From positions 1 to 64,000 of the forward strand of contig NZ_FMCX01000005.1 of the NCBI RefSeq assembly GCF_900091555.1: a stretch of DNA of 64,000 nucleotides, in the 5' to 3' direction. A program made the translations under genes and the position numbers. The first letter of the stretch is position 1; the number at the start of each line of letters is the position of its first letter. Below the pieces are notes generated by a model. That model saw nothing but the letters and a program-made list of their open reading frames with translations, ran no database searches and was not told the origin of the DNA. The DNA is from Micromonospora mirobrigensis (GTDB taxonomy: Bacteria > Actinomycetota > Actinomycetes > Mycobacteriales > Micromonosporaceae). Shown in pieces: positions 16,381-24,967 of this stretch.

Positions 16381-19300
16381 TTGGATGGAGCAATGCTCAG
16401 CGATGACCTCCGCCCGGCCGCACCCGAACACCTGCGTGAACGCCTCGACGCCGGCGACGCTGTCGCGTGGAGCGCCCCGGTGACCATTCCGACCTATCAG
16501 CCCGGGACGCCCGACGAGTTCCCGATGTTCCTCGACCGTCGCGTCTACCAGGGGTCGAGCGGACGCGTCTATCCGATCCCGTTCATCGACCGGGTCTCCT
16601 CCGAGCCGACCGACCGGACCTGGCAGGCCATCCATCTGGAGAACCGCTGGATCCGGCTCATGGTCCTCCCCGAGCTGGGCGGACGCATCCACATCGGTTA
16701 CGACAAGACGGCCGACTACGACTTCTTCTACCGCAACAATGTCATCAAGCCGGCGCTCGTCGGGCTCGCCGGACCCTGGATCTCCGGCGGCGTCGAGTTC
16801 AACTGGCCGCAGCACCACCGGCCCGCGACCTTCCTCCCCGTCGACACCGCGATCGAGGAGCACGCGGACGGATCCGTCACCGTCTGGTGCTCCGACCACG
16901 ACCCGTTCACCCGCATGAAAGGGATGCACGGCGTACGCCTGTCCCCGGATCGTGCCGTCGTGGAACTCGTCGTGCGGCTCCACAACCGCACCAGCGACGT
17001 CCAGACCTTCCTCTGGTGGGCCAACGTCGCGGCGCGCGTGCACGACGACTACCAGTCGTTCTTCCCGACCGATGTCGCCTATGTGGCCGACCACGCCCGG
17101 CGCGCCGTCACCGCGTTCCCCGAGGCTGACCGGCCCTACTACGGCGTCGACTACCCGGCTCGGCACGCCACCGGCGGCGACCGGATCGACTTCTACCGGA
17201 ACATCCCCGTGCCGACGTCGTACATGGTCACCGACACCGAGGACGACTTCTTCGGCGGCTACGACCACCGGGCCCGGGCCGGGTTCGTGCACGTCGCCGA
17301 TCGCCACATCGCTCCGGGCAAGAAGCAGTGGACGTGGGGTGACGCGGCCTTCGGGCACGCGTGGGACCGGCTCCTGACCGACGAGGACGGGCCGTACGTG
17401 GAACTGATGGCCGGCGTCTACACCGACAACCAGCCCGACTTCGCCTGGCTCGAGCCGGGAGAGACGAAGGAGTTCAGCCAGCTGTGGTTCCCGATCCACG
17501 AGATCGGGCCCGCGCACCAGGCGACGGCGGAGGCCGCCGTGCGGCTCGACGTCGCGGACGGCGTGGTGGCCGGAGGCGTCTGCCTGGTCGCCGAGCGTGA
17601 CGTACGCGTCACGGTGACGGCCGGTGACGACGTGATCATCGACGAGCGGGTTTGGATCGCCCCGGGGGTACCGTTCCGCTTCGAGGCGGCCACGGGGTCG
17701 GCTCGACCTGCTGATCACGAACTGCGGGTCACCGGCGATGATGGTGGACGCCTGATTGCCTGGCGTCCCCGCGCGGAGATCAGCACCGAGGAGCCGTGGA
17801 CGGCGAGCGAGCCGCCCGCTCCGCAGGAGATCGCCAGCCAGGACGAGCTGTACTTCACGGGCATCCATCTCTCCCAGAACCGGCACCCGACGAGATCGCC
17901 GCTGCCCTACTGGGAGGAGGCGCTTCGCCGCGACGAGCTGGACAGCCGCAGCAACACGGCGCTCGCCGAGCACCTCCTGCGCCGCGGCCGCTATGCGGAG
18001 GCCGAGACGCACCTGCGGCGCGCGCTCGACCGCCAGACCCGGCGCAACGGCAACCCGCGCGACGGCGAGGCCCGGTACCTACTGGGGCTGGTCCTGATGC
18101 GCACCGGTCGCGACGCAGCTGCGCTCGATGCCTTCGCCAAGGCCGCGTGGGACGTCCGATGGCTCGCCCCGGCCCAGCTGGAATCCGCTCGGATCCTGGC
18201 GCGGGGCGGGTCGGACCGTGCTGCGCTGGCGGCCGTCGAGAAGGCGCTGGCCGTCAATGCCGCCGATTCGCGTGCGCTCGCGCTCCGGATCATCCTCGAG
18301 CGACGCCTCGGCCGCACCGACCTGGCGGACGAGCACCTCCGGAGCCGGCTCGCGCTCGATCCGCTCGACCAGGTGGCTCGCGCGCTCGCCGGTCTGCCGG
18401 TGAGCACCGACGGTCGTACCGTCATCGACGTGGCGCTCGAGCTCGCGGCGGCCGGCGAGGACGATCGGGCGATCACCCTGCTCGTGCAGGCGGGGGAGCG
18501 GCCGGTCGGACTGTCGGGCAATGTCCGTCCGATCGCCCACCTCCACCGGTCCGTGCTGCTCCGTCGGGCCGGCCAGATCGAGAGCGCGGACGACGCTCTC
18601 GCGGAGTCCCGCCGCGTCGACCCGCGCCGGTGTTTCCCCGTCGGGCTCGACGACCACGACGCGCTGCGTGCCGTGCTCGACCTGTTCCCCGACGACCACC
18701 GCACGGGTGCGCTGCTCGGGATGCTTCTCTACGACGCCGGCCGTGAGGAGGAAGCCCTGCGGCTCTGGCGGCGCGCGATCGACTCCGGGGAGGCGGACGC
18801 GGTGACGTTGCGCAACGCCGCCGTCGCCGCCGTGAACCTCTACGGCATGGCCGAGGATGCCCTCGGCTGGTACGGCGCGGCCCTCGGCCTTCACCCCTCG
18901 GCCCGTCTCCTCTATGAACGAGACCAGCTCCTCGCGCTCGTCGGCGCCCCGGCCGAGCGACGACTGGACCTCCTGGAGGACAGGCTCTCCTTGGTTCTTG
19001 AGCGCGACGACCTCACCATCTCGTACGTCGAACTGCTGACCGCCGTCGGCCGGGCCGCGGATGCCCATGCCGTCCTGACCTCGCGCCCCTTCGCGCCCTG
19101 GGAGGGCGGAGAGGGTCTGGCCCTCTCCGCGTGGGAGCACGTCGCCCTCGCGCTCAGCCGCCAGGCGGAGGCGGACGGGGACATCGACTCGGCGCTCCGG
19201 CATGCCGAAGCTGCGCTCACCCCTCCCGCGACTCTCGGCGAGGCGCGCCATCCGCTCGCACCGACGACAACGATCCACGAGCGCCTCTCGGCTCTGCACG

Positions 19301-19557
19301 CCCTCCTCGGCGACCAGAAGCGGGCGGAGGCGGCCCAGGCGATCGCCGACGCTCAACCGCTCCCGCGGAGCCTCGAACCGGACGCCGCGCCGGACTACTT
19401 CGCGACGTCGCTCCCGCAGCTGCTGCTGTTCCGACCTCGGACGCTCGCCCCGAGGGCGCCGGGAGCAGCGGCAACCGAGTCGGAACGTCCAGTCCCCGAG
19501 GCAGAAGGCGCATTCCTGGGTGACTCGACTGCTCCTAGCCTCGAGAACGTCTCCTGA
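16381..19557 (+). CDS. DUF5107 domain-TPR protein
   Basis: About 1058 residues. The N-terminal third is a DUF5107 domain, a mutarotase-like beta-supersandwich by pattern (RLMVLPELGGRIHIGYDKT, GPWISGGVEFNWPQHHRPAT, DNQPDFAWLEPGETKEFSQ). The rest is a long tetratricopeptide array (NTALAEHLLRRGRYAEAETH, DAGREEEALRLWRRAIDSGE). No signal peptide is seen. AGGAGG at 16365-16370 favours the TTG at 16381; ATG 16393 is an alternative. DUF5107 has no established reaction known to me; its place between AraC and secreted GH97 suggests a role in handling the same galactosides, perhaps as a sugar-binding or processing protein. Confidence 0.85.
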   Translation: MDGAMLSDDLRPAAPEHLRERLDAGDAVAWSAPVTIPTYQPGTPDEFPMFLDRRVYQGSSGRVYPIPFIDRVSSEPTDRTWQAIHLENRWIRLMVLPELGGRIHIGYDKTADYDFFYRNNVIKPALVGLAGPWISGGVEFNWPQHHRPATFLPVDTAIEEHADGSVTVWCSDHDPFTRMKGMHGVRLSPDRAVVELVVRLHNRTSDVQTFLWWANVAARVHDDYQSFFPTDVAYVADHARRAVTAFPEADRPYYGVDYPARHATGGDRIDFYRNIPVPTSYMVTDTEDDFFGGYDHRARAGFVHVADRHIAPGKKQWTWGDAAFGHAWDRLLTDEDGPYVELMAGVYTDNQPDFAWLEPGETKEFSQLWFPIHEIGPAHQATAEAAVRLDVADGVVAGGVCLVAERDVRVTVTAGDDVIIDERVWIAPGVPFRFEAATGSARPADHELRVTGDDGGRLIAWRPRAEISTEEPWTASEPPAPQEIASQDELYFTGIHLSQNRHPTRSPLPYWEEALRRDELDSRSNTALAEHLLRRGRYAEAETHLRRALDRQTRRNGNPRDGEARYLLGLVLMRTGRDAAALDAFAKAAWDVRWLAPAQLESARILARGGSDRAALAAVEKALAVNAADSRALALRIILERRLGRTDLADEHLRSRLALDPLDQVARALAGLPVSTDGRTVIDVALELAAAGEDDRAITLLVQAGERPVGLSGNVRPIAHLHRSVLLRRAGQIESADDALAESRRVDPRRCFPVGLDDHDALRAVLDLFPDDHRTGALLGMLLYDAGREEEALRLWRRAIDSGEADAVTLRNAAVAAVNLYGMAEDALGWYGAALGLHPSARLLYERDQLLALVGAPAERRLDLLEDRLSLVLERDDLTISYVELLTAVGRAADAHAVLTSRPFAPWEGGEGLALSAWEHVALALSRQAEADGDIDSALRHAEAALTPPATLGEARHPLAPTTTIHERLSALHALLGDQKRAEAAQAIADAQPLPRSLEPDAAPDYFATSLPQLLLFRPRTLAPRAPGAAATESERPVPEAEGAFLGDSTAPSLENVS

Positions 19558-19606
19558 GGACAGGACCTCGGGAGACCAAGGCACCCCACCATTGACAAGG
19601 GGAAGC

Positions 19607-22231
19607 ATGCGAAATCGACGCCGTCCCACATCCATCGCCATCGGGGCGACGGTGGTCGCCGCGCTCGGGCTGTCGCTGCTCACAGCGACCCCGGCGGCCG
19701 CTCTCGTCACGCACACGATCACCTCGCCGGACGGTCAGATCAATCTCACCGTCAGCGACCACGCGAGCGGCGCGATCACCTACGGTGTCACCGCCGGCAG
19801 TACCACGGTGTTCGACTCGTCGCCGCTCGGCATCACCACCAGCACCACCGACTTCACCAGCGGCCTGACCTACACGGGAGAGACCCGGGCCGTGATCACC
19901 GAGACGTACTCGCTGCCGGCCGGGACGAAGCCGAGCTACACCAACGACGGCCGCGAGATGACGCTGACCTATACCAGGGGCGGCGCGACGCTGCAGCTCA
20001 TCGCCCGCGCGTACAACGACGGCATCGCCTTCCGGTACCGGATCCCCGGCACCGGGGCCGCCAGCATCACCGGCGAGTCCACCGGCTTCCGGCTCAACCC
20101 AGGTGACGGAGGCTGGGCCGCACCCTGGAACGCCAACTACGAGCAGGACTACATCTACCGCAACGCCGCCGGCCTCAACGCCGGTACCAACCTGACGATG
20201 CCGGCCCTGATCTCGGTGAACAGCAACAGCTACTTCGCCCTCATCAGCGAGGCGAACGTCTACAACGCCAACGCCAGCTACGCGCCTGCGATGCTCCGGG
20301 GCGATGGCGCCGGCACCGGCCTGCTGAACGTCGCGCGAACTCCCGACCAGGGCTTTCCGATCGCGAGCACCTACCCGTTCCAGACGCCCTGGCGCACGGC
20401 CATCATTGCCTCGAACCTTGACAAGCTCTACAACAGCGACCTGGTGCAGAACCTCAACCCGCCGGCCGCGTCGACCCCCTCGTGGGTCCGGCCCGGGCGG
20501 GCGGCCTGGTCGTGGTACACCGACGAGGACAGCGCATCCGACCTGAACAAGCAGAAGCAGATGGTCGACTTCGCGGCCTCGATGGGCTTCGAGTACATCA
20601 CCGTCGACTGCTGCTATGTCCCGGCGGTCGACCTTCCGGCCATCTCGGCCTACGCGCACCAGAAGGGGGTGAAGGTGTTCGCCTGGGTCACCGCGGACGC
20701 GGGGCAGACCCCGGCCGCGGCGACGAAACTCATCACGGATCACAAGGCGTACGGAGTGGACGGACTGAAGGTCGACTTCTTCCTGAACGACTCGCAGGCC
20801 GTCCAGCAGTGGTACCAGTCCATCGGCGACGCCGCCGGCGCCGGGCAGATGATGCTCGACCTGCACGGCAGCACGAAGCCCGGTGGCGAGAACCGCACTT
20901 GGCCGTGGGTGCTCACCACCGAGGCCGTCGCCGGCACCGAGCACTACAAGTACCCGCCGCCCACCACCGCCGCCGCCGACGTCACCTACCCCTTCACGCG
21001 TGGTCCGATCGGCCCGATGGACTACACGCCGGCGATGATCTCGCAGAACGCGTCCGTGCTCACCCAGGCACACACTCTCGCGCAGGCGATCGTCTACAAC
21101 ACCGGCATGATCAACTACGCCGACTCGGCCGCCGCGTACGAGCAGTGGCCGGGGCGCCACCTCATGCGGGCGATCCCGACAAGGTGGGATGAGACGAAGG
21201 TCGTGGAGGGCTTCCCGGGGGACCACATCACGATGGCCCGCCGCTCGGGCAGCGACTGGTTCATCGCCGGGATGACCTCGCCGGCGCGCACGGCGTCCGT
21301 TCCGCTGACCTTCCTCGGCGCGGGCTCCTACACCGCGACGATCTTCTCGGACAACGCGTCGGGCCGGGTGCAGGTCAGCACGCAGACCGTCACCAGCGCC
21401 ACCACGCTGTCCCTGCCCGAGATCGCCACCGGTGGAGTGGCCGTGCAGATCTCTCAGACGCCGCTCGCCCAGATCGGAAGCGGCGACGCCCGGTACGAGG
21501 CGGAGTCCGCCGCCAACACCCTCGCCGGCGGCGCCTCCGTGCAGGCGTGCAAGGGCTGCTCCAACGGGTCGAAGATCGGCAGCGTCGGCTCGGGTGGCTC
21601 GGTCCAGTTCAACAACGTGACCGCGTCGACGGCAGGCACCCACCGGATGACCTTCAGCTACACGTCCGCCGATCCGCGATCCGTCCGCATCACGGTGAAC
21701 GGGACCGTCCTGAGCACCGAGAACCTGCCGGACTCCGGCGGCTGGGAGTTCCTCAACAAGTGGAGCGTCGACGTGCCGCTGGTGGCGGGCAACAACACCA
21801 TCAAGCTCGATAACCCCGGCGCCTTCGCCCCGGACATCGACGCCCTGACGATCGAGCGCGCCACCGAGGCGGAAGCAGCCGGCAACACGCTCGCCGGCTC
21901 CGCCACCGCGACGAGCTGCTCAGGCTGCTCGGGGAGCTCCGCGGTGACGGGCCTCAGCGGCAGCGGCACGCTGGACATCACCGGTCTGACGGTCGCGGCG
22001 GCCGGTAACCACACCGTCCGCCTGGACTACGCGAGCGCCACTGCGCAGACCGTCCAGCTCCAGGTCAACGGGGGCACCGCCAGCACGGTGAACCTCCCCG
22101 CGACGGGATCGGCCACCGCCGTGGCCACGAAGACACTCGGTCTGTCGCTGGCGACCGGTGCGAACACCATTCGGGTCAGGTCGGCATCGTCCGCTGCCGT
22201 CGCGATCGACCGAGTGACCGTGGTGCGGTAA
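19607..22231 (+). CDS. Secreted GH97 glycosidase with two C-terminal CBMs
   Basis: An 874-residue enzyme with a clear signal peptide (RRRPTSIAIGATVVAALGLS...TPAAA). The GH97 N-domain, WVRPGRAAWSWYTDEDS, the nucleophile motif GLKVDFFLNDSQ and the glutamate region TTEAVAGTEHYKYPP mark it as a retaining GH97, as in the cytosolic paralogue at 6740. After about residue 630 come two repeated CBM35/CBM6-like beta-sandwiches, each opening with YEAESAANTLAGGASVQACK or EAEAAGNTLAGSATATSCSG. It would remove alpha-linked galactose (or glucose) from polymers outside the cell. A strong terminator follows at 22249. Confidence 0.9.
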   Translation: MRNRRRPTSIAIGATVVAALGLSLLTATPAAALVTHTITSPDGQINLTVSDHASGAITYGVTAGSTTVFDSSPLGITTSTTDFTSGLTYTGETRAVITETYSLPAGTKPSYTNDGREMTLTYTRGGATLQLIARAYNDGIAFRYRIPGTGAASITGESTGFRLNPGDGGWAAPWNANYEQDYIYRNAAGLNAGTNLTMPALISVNSNSYFALISEANVYNANASYAPAMLRGDGAGTGLLNVARTPDQGFPIASTYPFQTPWRTAIIASNLDKLYNSDLVQNLNPPAASTPSWVRPGRAAWSWYTDEDSASDLNKQKQMVDFAASMGFEYITVDCCYVPAVDLPAISAYAHQKGVKVFAWVTADAGQTPAAATKLITDHKAYGVDGLKVDFFLNDSQAVQQWYQSIGDAAGAGQMMLDLHGSTKPGGENRTWPWVLTTEAVAGTEHYKYPPPTTAAADVTYPFTRGPIGPMDYTPAMISQNASVLTQAHTLAQAIVYNTGMINYADSAAAYEQWPGRHLMRAIPTRWDETKVVEGFPGDHITMARRSGSDWFIAGMTSPARTASVPLTFLGAGSYTATIFSDNASGRVQVSTQTVTSATTLSLPEIATGGVAVQISQTPLAQIGSGDARYEAESAANTLAGGASVQACKGCSNGSKIGSVGSGGSVQFNNVTASTAGTHRMTFSYTSADPRSVRITVNGTVLSTENLPDSGGWEFLNKWSVDVPLVAGNNTIKLDNPGAFAPDIDALTIERATEAEAAGNTLAGSATATSCSGCSGSSAVTGLSGSGTLDITGLTVAAAGNHTVRLDYASATAQTVQLQVNGGTASTVNLPATGSATAVATKTLGLSLATGANTIRVRSASSAAVAIDRVTVVR

Positions 22232-22248
22232 CCGCTCCGGTCGACCGT

Positions 22249-22289
22249 CGGGCGGCGACCTCGTGCATCCAGCACGAGGTCGCCGCCCG
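22249..22289 (+). terminator. Strong hairpin terminator after the galactoside locus
   Basis: A perfect 18-bp stem (arms 22249-22266 and 22272-22289) with a 5-base loop, 17 bp after the stop of the secreted GH97 gene. No T-run follows, as is common in actinomycetes. Confidence 0.85.
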
Positions 22290-22484
22290 ATGCCGGGTCG
22301 GACCGGTCGACGATTACGACGACTCCCGACGCTCGACCAGCCGTTCGTGCGGCTGGCCCACAACAGCGTGGTCGTCACCGACACCGGCGCCGGGTTCGGG
22401 GTGTCGGTACAGTCCGGCCCGCCCTCAGTTGGCGCGCCCGACCGTACGCGCGGCGCCGAGGTCGACCGCTCCGCCGAGTCTGGC

Positions 22485-22723
22485 GACGGTTCCGGATCCG
22501 TACGTGTCGCGCTGGCGGAGATCGATGACAGCCTCCGGAGCGTGTCGCCCTGGTGGATCTCGATTTCGCCCTTGCCGGATGTGTCGAGCGGGTGGGCGGC
22601 AAGGCAGCCGGCACTGTTGGCGTTCGCGATGTCCTCGTTGACGCCGATCGCGGCTGCGAACATGCGGGCCACGGCCGTTCTTGCGGTCACATCTCGTCTA
22701 CCCGGCCCGTCCAGCAACATCTC
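22485..22723 (-). pseudogene. PhzF-family fragment (C-terminal part)
   Basis: The minus strand reads AAAIGVNEDIANANSAGCLA, then AHPLDTSGKGEIEIHQGDTL and SSISASATRT. This resembles the C-terminal half of PhzF-like isomerase/epimerase family proteins, in which a glutamate-containing motif of this shape precedes a cluster of small residues. The upstream part is cut exactly at the IS701-type end at 22724, and no N-terminal half is found beyond. The assignment is from pattern only. Confidence 0.45.
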
Positions 22724-22724
22724 A

Positions 22725-22745
22725 AACGGCGGCTGCCGTACTAGG
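22725..22745. repeat. Solitary copy of the IS701-type end
   Basis: Identical over 21 bases to 333-353 (22 bases if the preceding A is counted loosely), in the same orientation, but with no transposase gene next to it. It abuts the PhzF-like fragment on its left. It may be all that remains of a second insertion after deletion. Confidence 0.7.
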
Positions 22746-22941
22746 GTCATGTCCCGTGTGGTGGGCATCCGATCAAGGCGGACGACTACCCGGTGGCCAG
22801 GGTCGTCTGCCAGGAGGAGCAGGGCGCGCTGTGGTTGGTGCGCGCGTCGGCGTGTCCTCCCGGTCATAGCCCCGCCCGGGAGGGCACGCTGCCGCTGCTC
22901 GCCGCCGCTTGCCCGGGACCGCCGAACTTGGAGTAGGGCTG

Positions 22942-23934
22942 TCAGTCGGTGCGGAAGCCGGTCATCATCGAAGCCGGGTAGCGGCTGCCTGCGGAGCCCT
23001 GGGGGAGGACCTCCCGGATACGGGCCAGGTCGGCCTCGGTGAGTTCTACGTCGGTGGCGCCGACGTTCTCCTCCAGACGTGTGGCGCTGCGGGTGCCCGG
23101 GATCGGGACGACGTCCTCGCCCTGGGCGAGCAGCCATGCCAGGGCGAGCTGGGCGGGGGTGATGCCCTTGGTGGCGGCGAGCTTTCGGAGCTGCTCGGCG
23201 GCGTTCAGGTTGTAGGCGTAGTTCTCGCCCTGCCAGCGCTCGTCCCAGCGGCGCATGTCGTCCTCGGGGTACTCGTCGGCGGGCTTGACCACACCGGAGA
23301 GGAAGCCGCGGCCGAGCGGCGAGTACGGCACCAGGCCGATCCCCAACTCCCGCAGGACCGGCAGGATCTCGTCCTCTACCTCGCGTTCGAAGATCGAGTA
23401 CTCGTATTGAAGGGCTGTGACCGGGGTGACGGCGTGGGCGCGGCGGATGTACTGCGGGCCGACGTTACTCAGGCCGAAGTACTGCACTTTGCCTTCGGTG
23501 ATCAGGTCACCGACAGTGCCGGCGACCTCCTCGGCCGGTACGTCGGGGTCGGAGATGTGCTGGTAGAAGAGGTCGATGCGGTCGGTCTGGAGGTAGCGCA
23601 GGCTGTTTTCGGCGACCTCGCGGATGTTCTCCGGGCGGCTGTTGACGCCGCTCCCCAACGTCTTGCTGGTCATGTCGAAGCCGAACTTGGTGGCCAGGAC
23701 GACCTCGTCGCGGAAGTCGTTGACTGCGTTGCCGAGCAGCGTCTCGTTGCTGCCGGTGCCTTGGCCGTACAGCTCGGCGGTGTCGAAGAAGTCGACTCCG
23801 AGTTCGTGGGCGCGGTGAATGGTGGAGATGCCGTCCTCGTCGTTCGAGGGGCCGTAGGCCATGGACATCCCCATCACGCCCAGTCCGAGCGCGGAGACGC
23901 GCAGTCCCTGCCGTCCCAGGGTGCGGTGCTGCAT
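22942..23934 (-). CDS. Aldo/keto reductase
   Basis: A 330-residue NADPH-dependent oxidoreductase of the AKR superfamily that reduces aldehydes or ketones. The catalytic tetrad is visible: Asp and Tyr in FFDTAELYG, Lys in LATKFGF and His in LFYQHISDP. NADP-binding features LVPYSPLGRGFLSG and PIPGTRSATRLEENVGA are present. The ATG at 23934 is preceded by GAGCGAT; the upstream in-frame extension is rejected. It is divergent from a TetR gene with two operator-like palindromes between them, so it is probably repressed by that TetR. Confidence 0.93.
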   Translation of the reverse strand: MQHRTLGRQGLRVSALGLGVMGMSMAYGPSNDEDGISTIHRAHELGVDFFDTAELYGQGTGSNETLLGNAVNDFRDEVVLATKFGFDMTSKTLGSGVNSRPENIREVAENSLRYLQTDRIDLFYQHISDPDVPAEEVAGTVGDLITEGKVQYFGLSNVGPQYIRRAHAVTPVTALQYEYSIFEREVEDEILPVLRELGIGLVPYSPLGRGFLSGVVKPADEYPEDDMRRWDERWQGENYAYNLNAAEQLRKLAATKGITPAQLALAWLLAQGEDVVPIPGTRSATRLEENVGATDVELTEADLARIREVLPQGSAGSRYPASMMTGFRTD

Positions 23935-23977
23935 GAGATCGCTCCTCGTGTCGAATTGGCAGCCCATAGCTGACCAA

Positions 23978-24040
23978 ACCAAACTGTTCGGTATTACCGT
24001 ACGCCTGTCCGGAGTGCCGCGCAAAACCGAACGGTTCGGT
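23978..24040. promoter_or_regulatory. Two TetR-type operators in the AKR/TetR divergent promoter
   Basis: Site 1 at 23978-23992 reads ACCAAAC-T-GTTCGGT and site 2 at 24026-24040 reads ACCGAAC-G-GTTCGGT, the latter a perfect 15-bp palindrome. They share seven-base arms and lie 48 bp apart between the two divergent starts, the usual arrangement for TetR autoregulation and target repression. Confidence 0.75.
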
Positions 24041-24056
24041 CGCCTATCCTGGGCTC

Positions 24057-24686
24057 ATGCCTCGTTCCACCAGCCCTGGCCGGACCCCGGACGCCGCCAC
24101 CTCGAGCGAGTCCACCGACTCCACGCGCCAGCGGATCGTCGCCGCGGCCAAGGAGGAGTTCGCCCGGCATGGGATCGCCGGCGCCCGCGTGGACCGCATC
24201 GCCAAGCACGCCAGGACGAGCAAGGAACGTGTCTACGCCTACTTCCGCAGCAAGGAAGCCCTTTACGCGCACGTCGCCGAACACGAGACGACCGCGCTCG
24301 TCGAGGCGACTCAGCTGGATCCGGCCGACCTGCCCGGTTATGCCGGCATCCTCTTCGACCACTTCGCGGCTCGTCCGGACCACTACCGCCTGATCACGTG
24401 GGGTCGCCTGGAACTGGCCGGGTCCGCAGACAACACCACCAGCCCCCTCCAGGCCACGATCGCCGGCAAGCTCGACAAACTCCGCGACGCTCAGCGCATC
24501 GGGCTGCTCGACCCGGCCTGGGACCCGGTCGACGTCCTCGCCCTGATCAACCAGATCGCCATGACCTGGGCAGGTCAGCCCGAAATCGCCGCCGCTGCCG
24601 CAGACCAGGCCGTGGACCCCTCTATCGCCGCCCGTCGCGCCGCACTGGTGACCGCCGTCGAGCGCATGTTCCCTCGTCCGCACTGA
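24057..24686 (+). CDS. TetR-family repressor
   Basis: A 209-residue regulator with an N-terminal TetR HTH (TRQRIVAAAKEEFARHGIAG, RVDRIAKHARTSKERVYAYF) and a C-terminal ligand-binding domain of the TetR_C_35-like kind (HYRLITWGRLELAG). It faces the aldo/keto reductase gene across two palindromic sites and probably senses a substrate of that enzyme. A third palindrome of the same pattern lies at 24696-24708 just after its stop. Confidence 0.92.
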   Translation: MPRSTSPGRTPDAATSSESTDSTRQRIVAAAKEEFARHGIAGARVDRIAKHARTSKERVYAYFRSKEALYAHVAEHETTALVEATQLDPADLPGYAGILFDHFAARPDHYRLITWGRLELAGSADNTTSPLQATIAGKLDKLRDAQRIGLLDPAWDPVDVLALINQIAMTWAGQPEIAAAAADQAVDPSIAARRAALVTAVERMFPRPH

Positions 24687-24695
24687 GGCCAACAC

Positions 24696-24708
24696 CCAAA
24701 CCGTTTGG
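24696..24708. promoter_or_regulatory. Third TetR-type palindrome
   Basis: CCAAAC-C-GTTTGG, a perfect 13-bp palindrome 9 bp after the tetR stop, with the same arm pattern as the sites at 23978 and 24026. Its position downstream suggests a DNA-loop auxiliary site or chance; no gene starts next to it. Confidence 0.45.
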
Positions 24709-24967
24709 TTTGACGCGCACCTCCGGGTGCGTCCGTTGAAGATGACCTGGTGGACGAACGCGCGGTCCGCTGGCGCGGGAGTGATGACGTGCCCTTGTGC
24801 TCCGTGACGAAGTCCTGCCCTTAGCGCAGCGATCGGCGGCAGGCAAACGAGCGTCACCGATCCGGGCGAACGCACTCCACTGCACAACCTGATCGATGCG
24901 GTCTTCGAGTGCTGACCGGCGACGGCGGACGAGCGGCGGCCCCAGGTCCGGGGCCGCCGCTGTCCCG

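Larger units (their letters stand above)
22290..22941. other. Decayed intergenic region
   Basis: No complete gene. It holds a PhzF-like fragment on the minus strand, a solitary copy of the IS701-type end (22725-22745), and a stretch at about 22755-22936 that reads on the plus strand as HPIKADDYPVARVVCQEEQG and further to a stop but has no start. The long minus-strand frame crossing the region joins these unrelated pieces and runs into the GH97 gene, so it is not a gene. Confidence 0.6.

Noticed and set aside
21920..23137. A 405-codon minus-strand frame
   Set aside because: It joins antisense of the secreted GH97, decayed sequence and antisense of the aldo/keto reductase; only a short PhzF-like block is recognisable.
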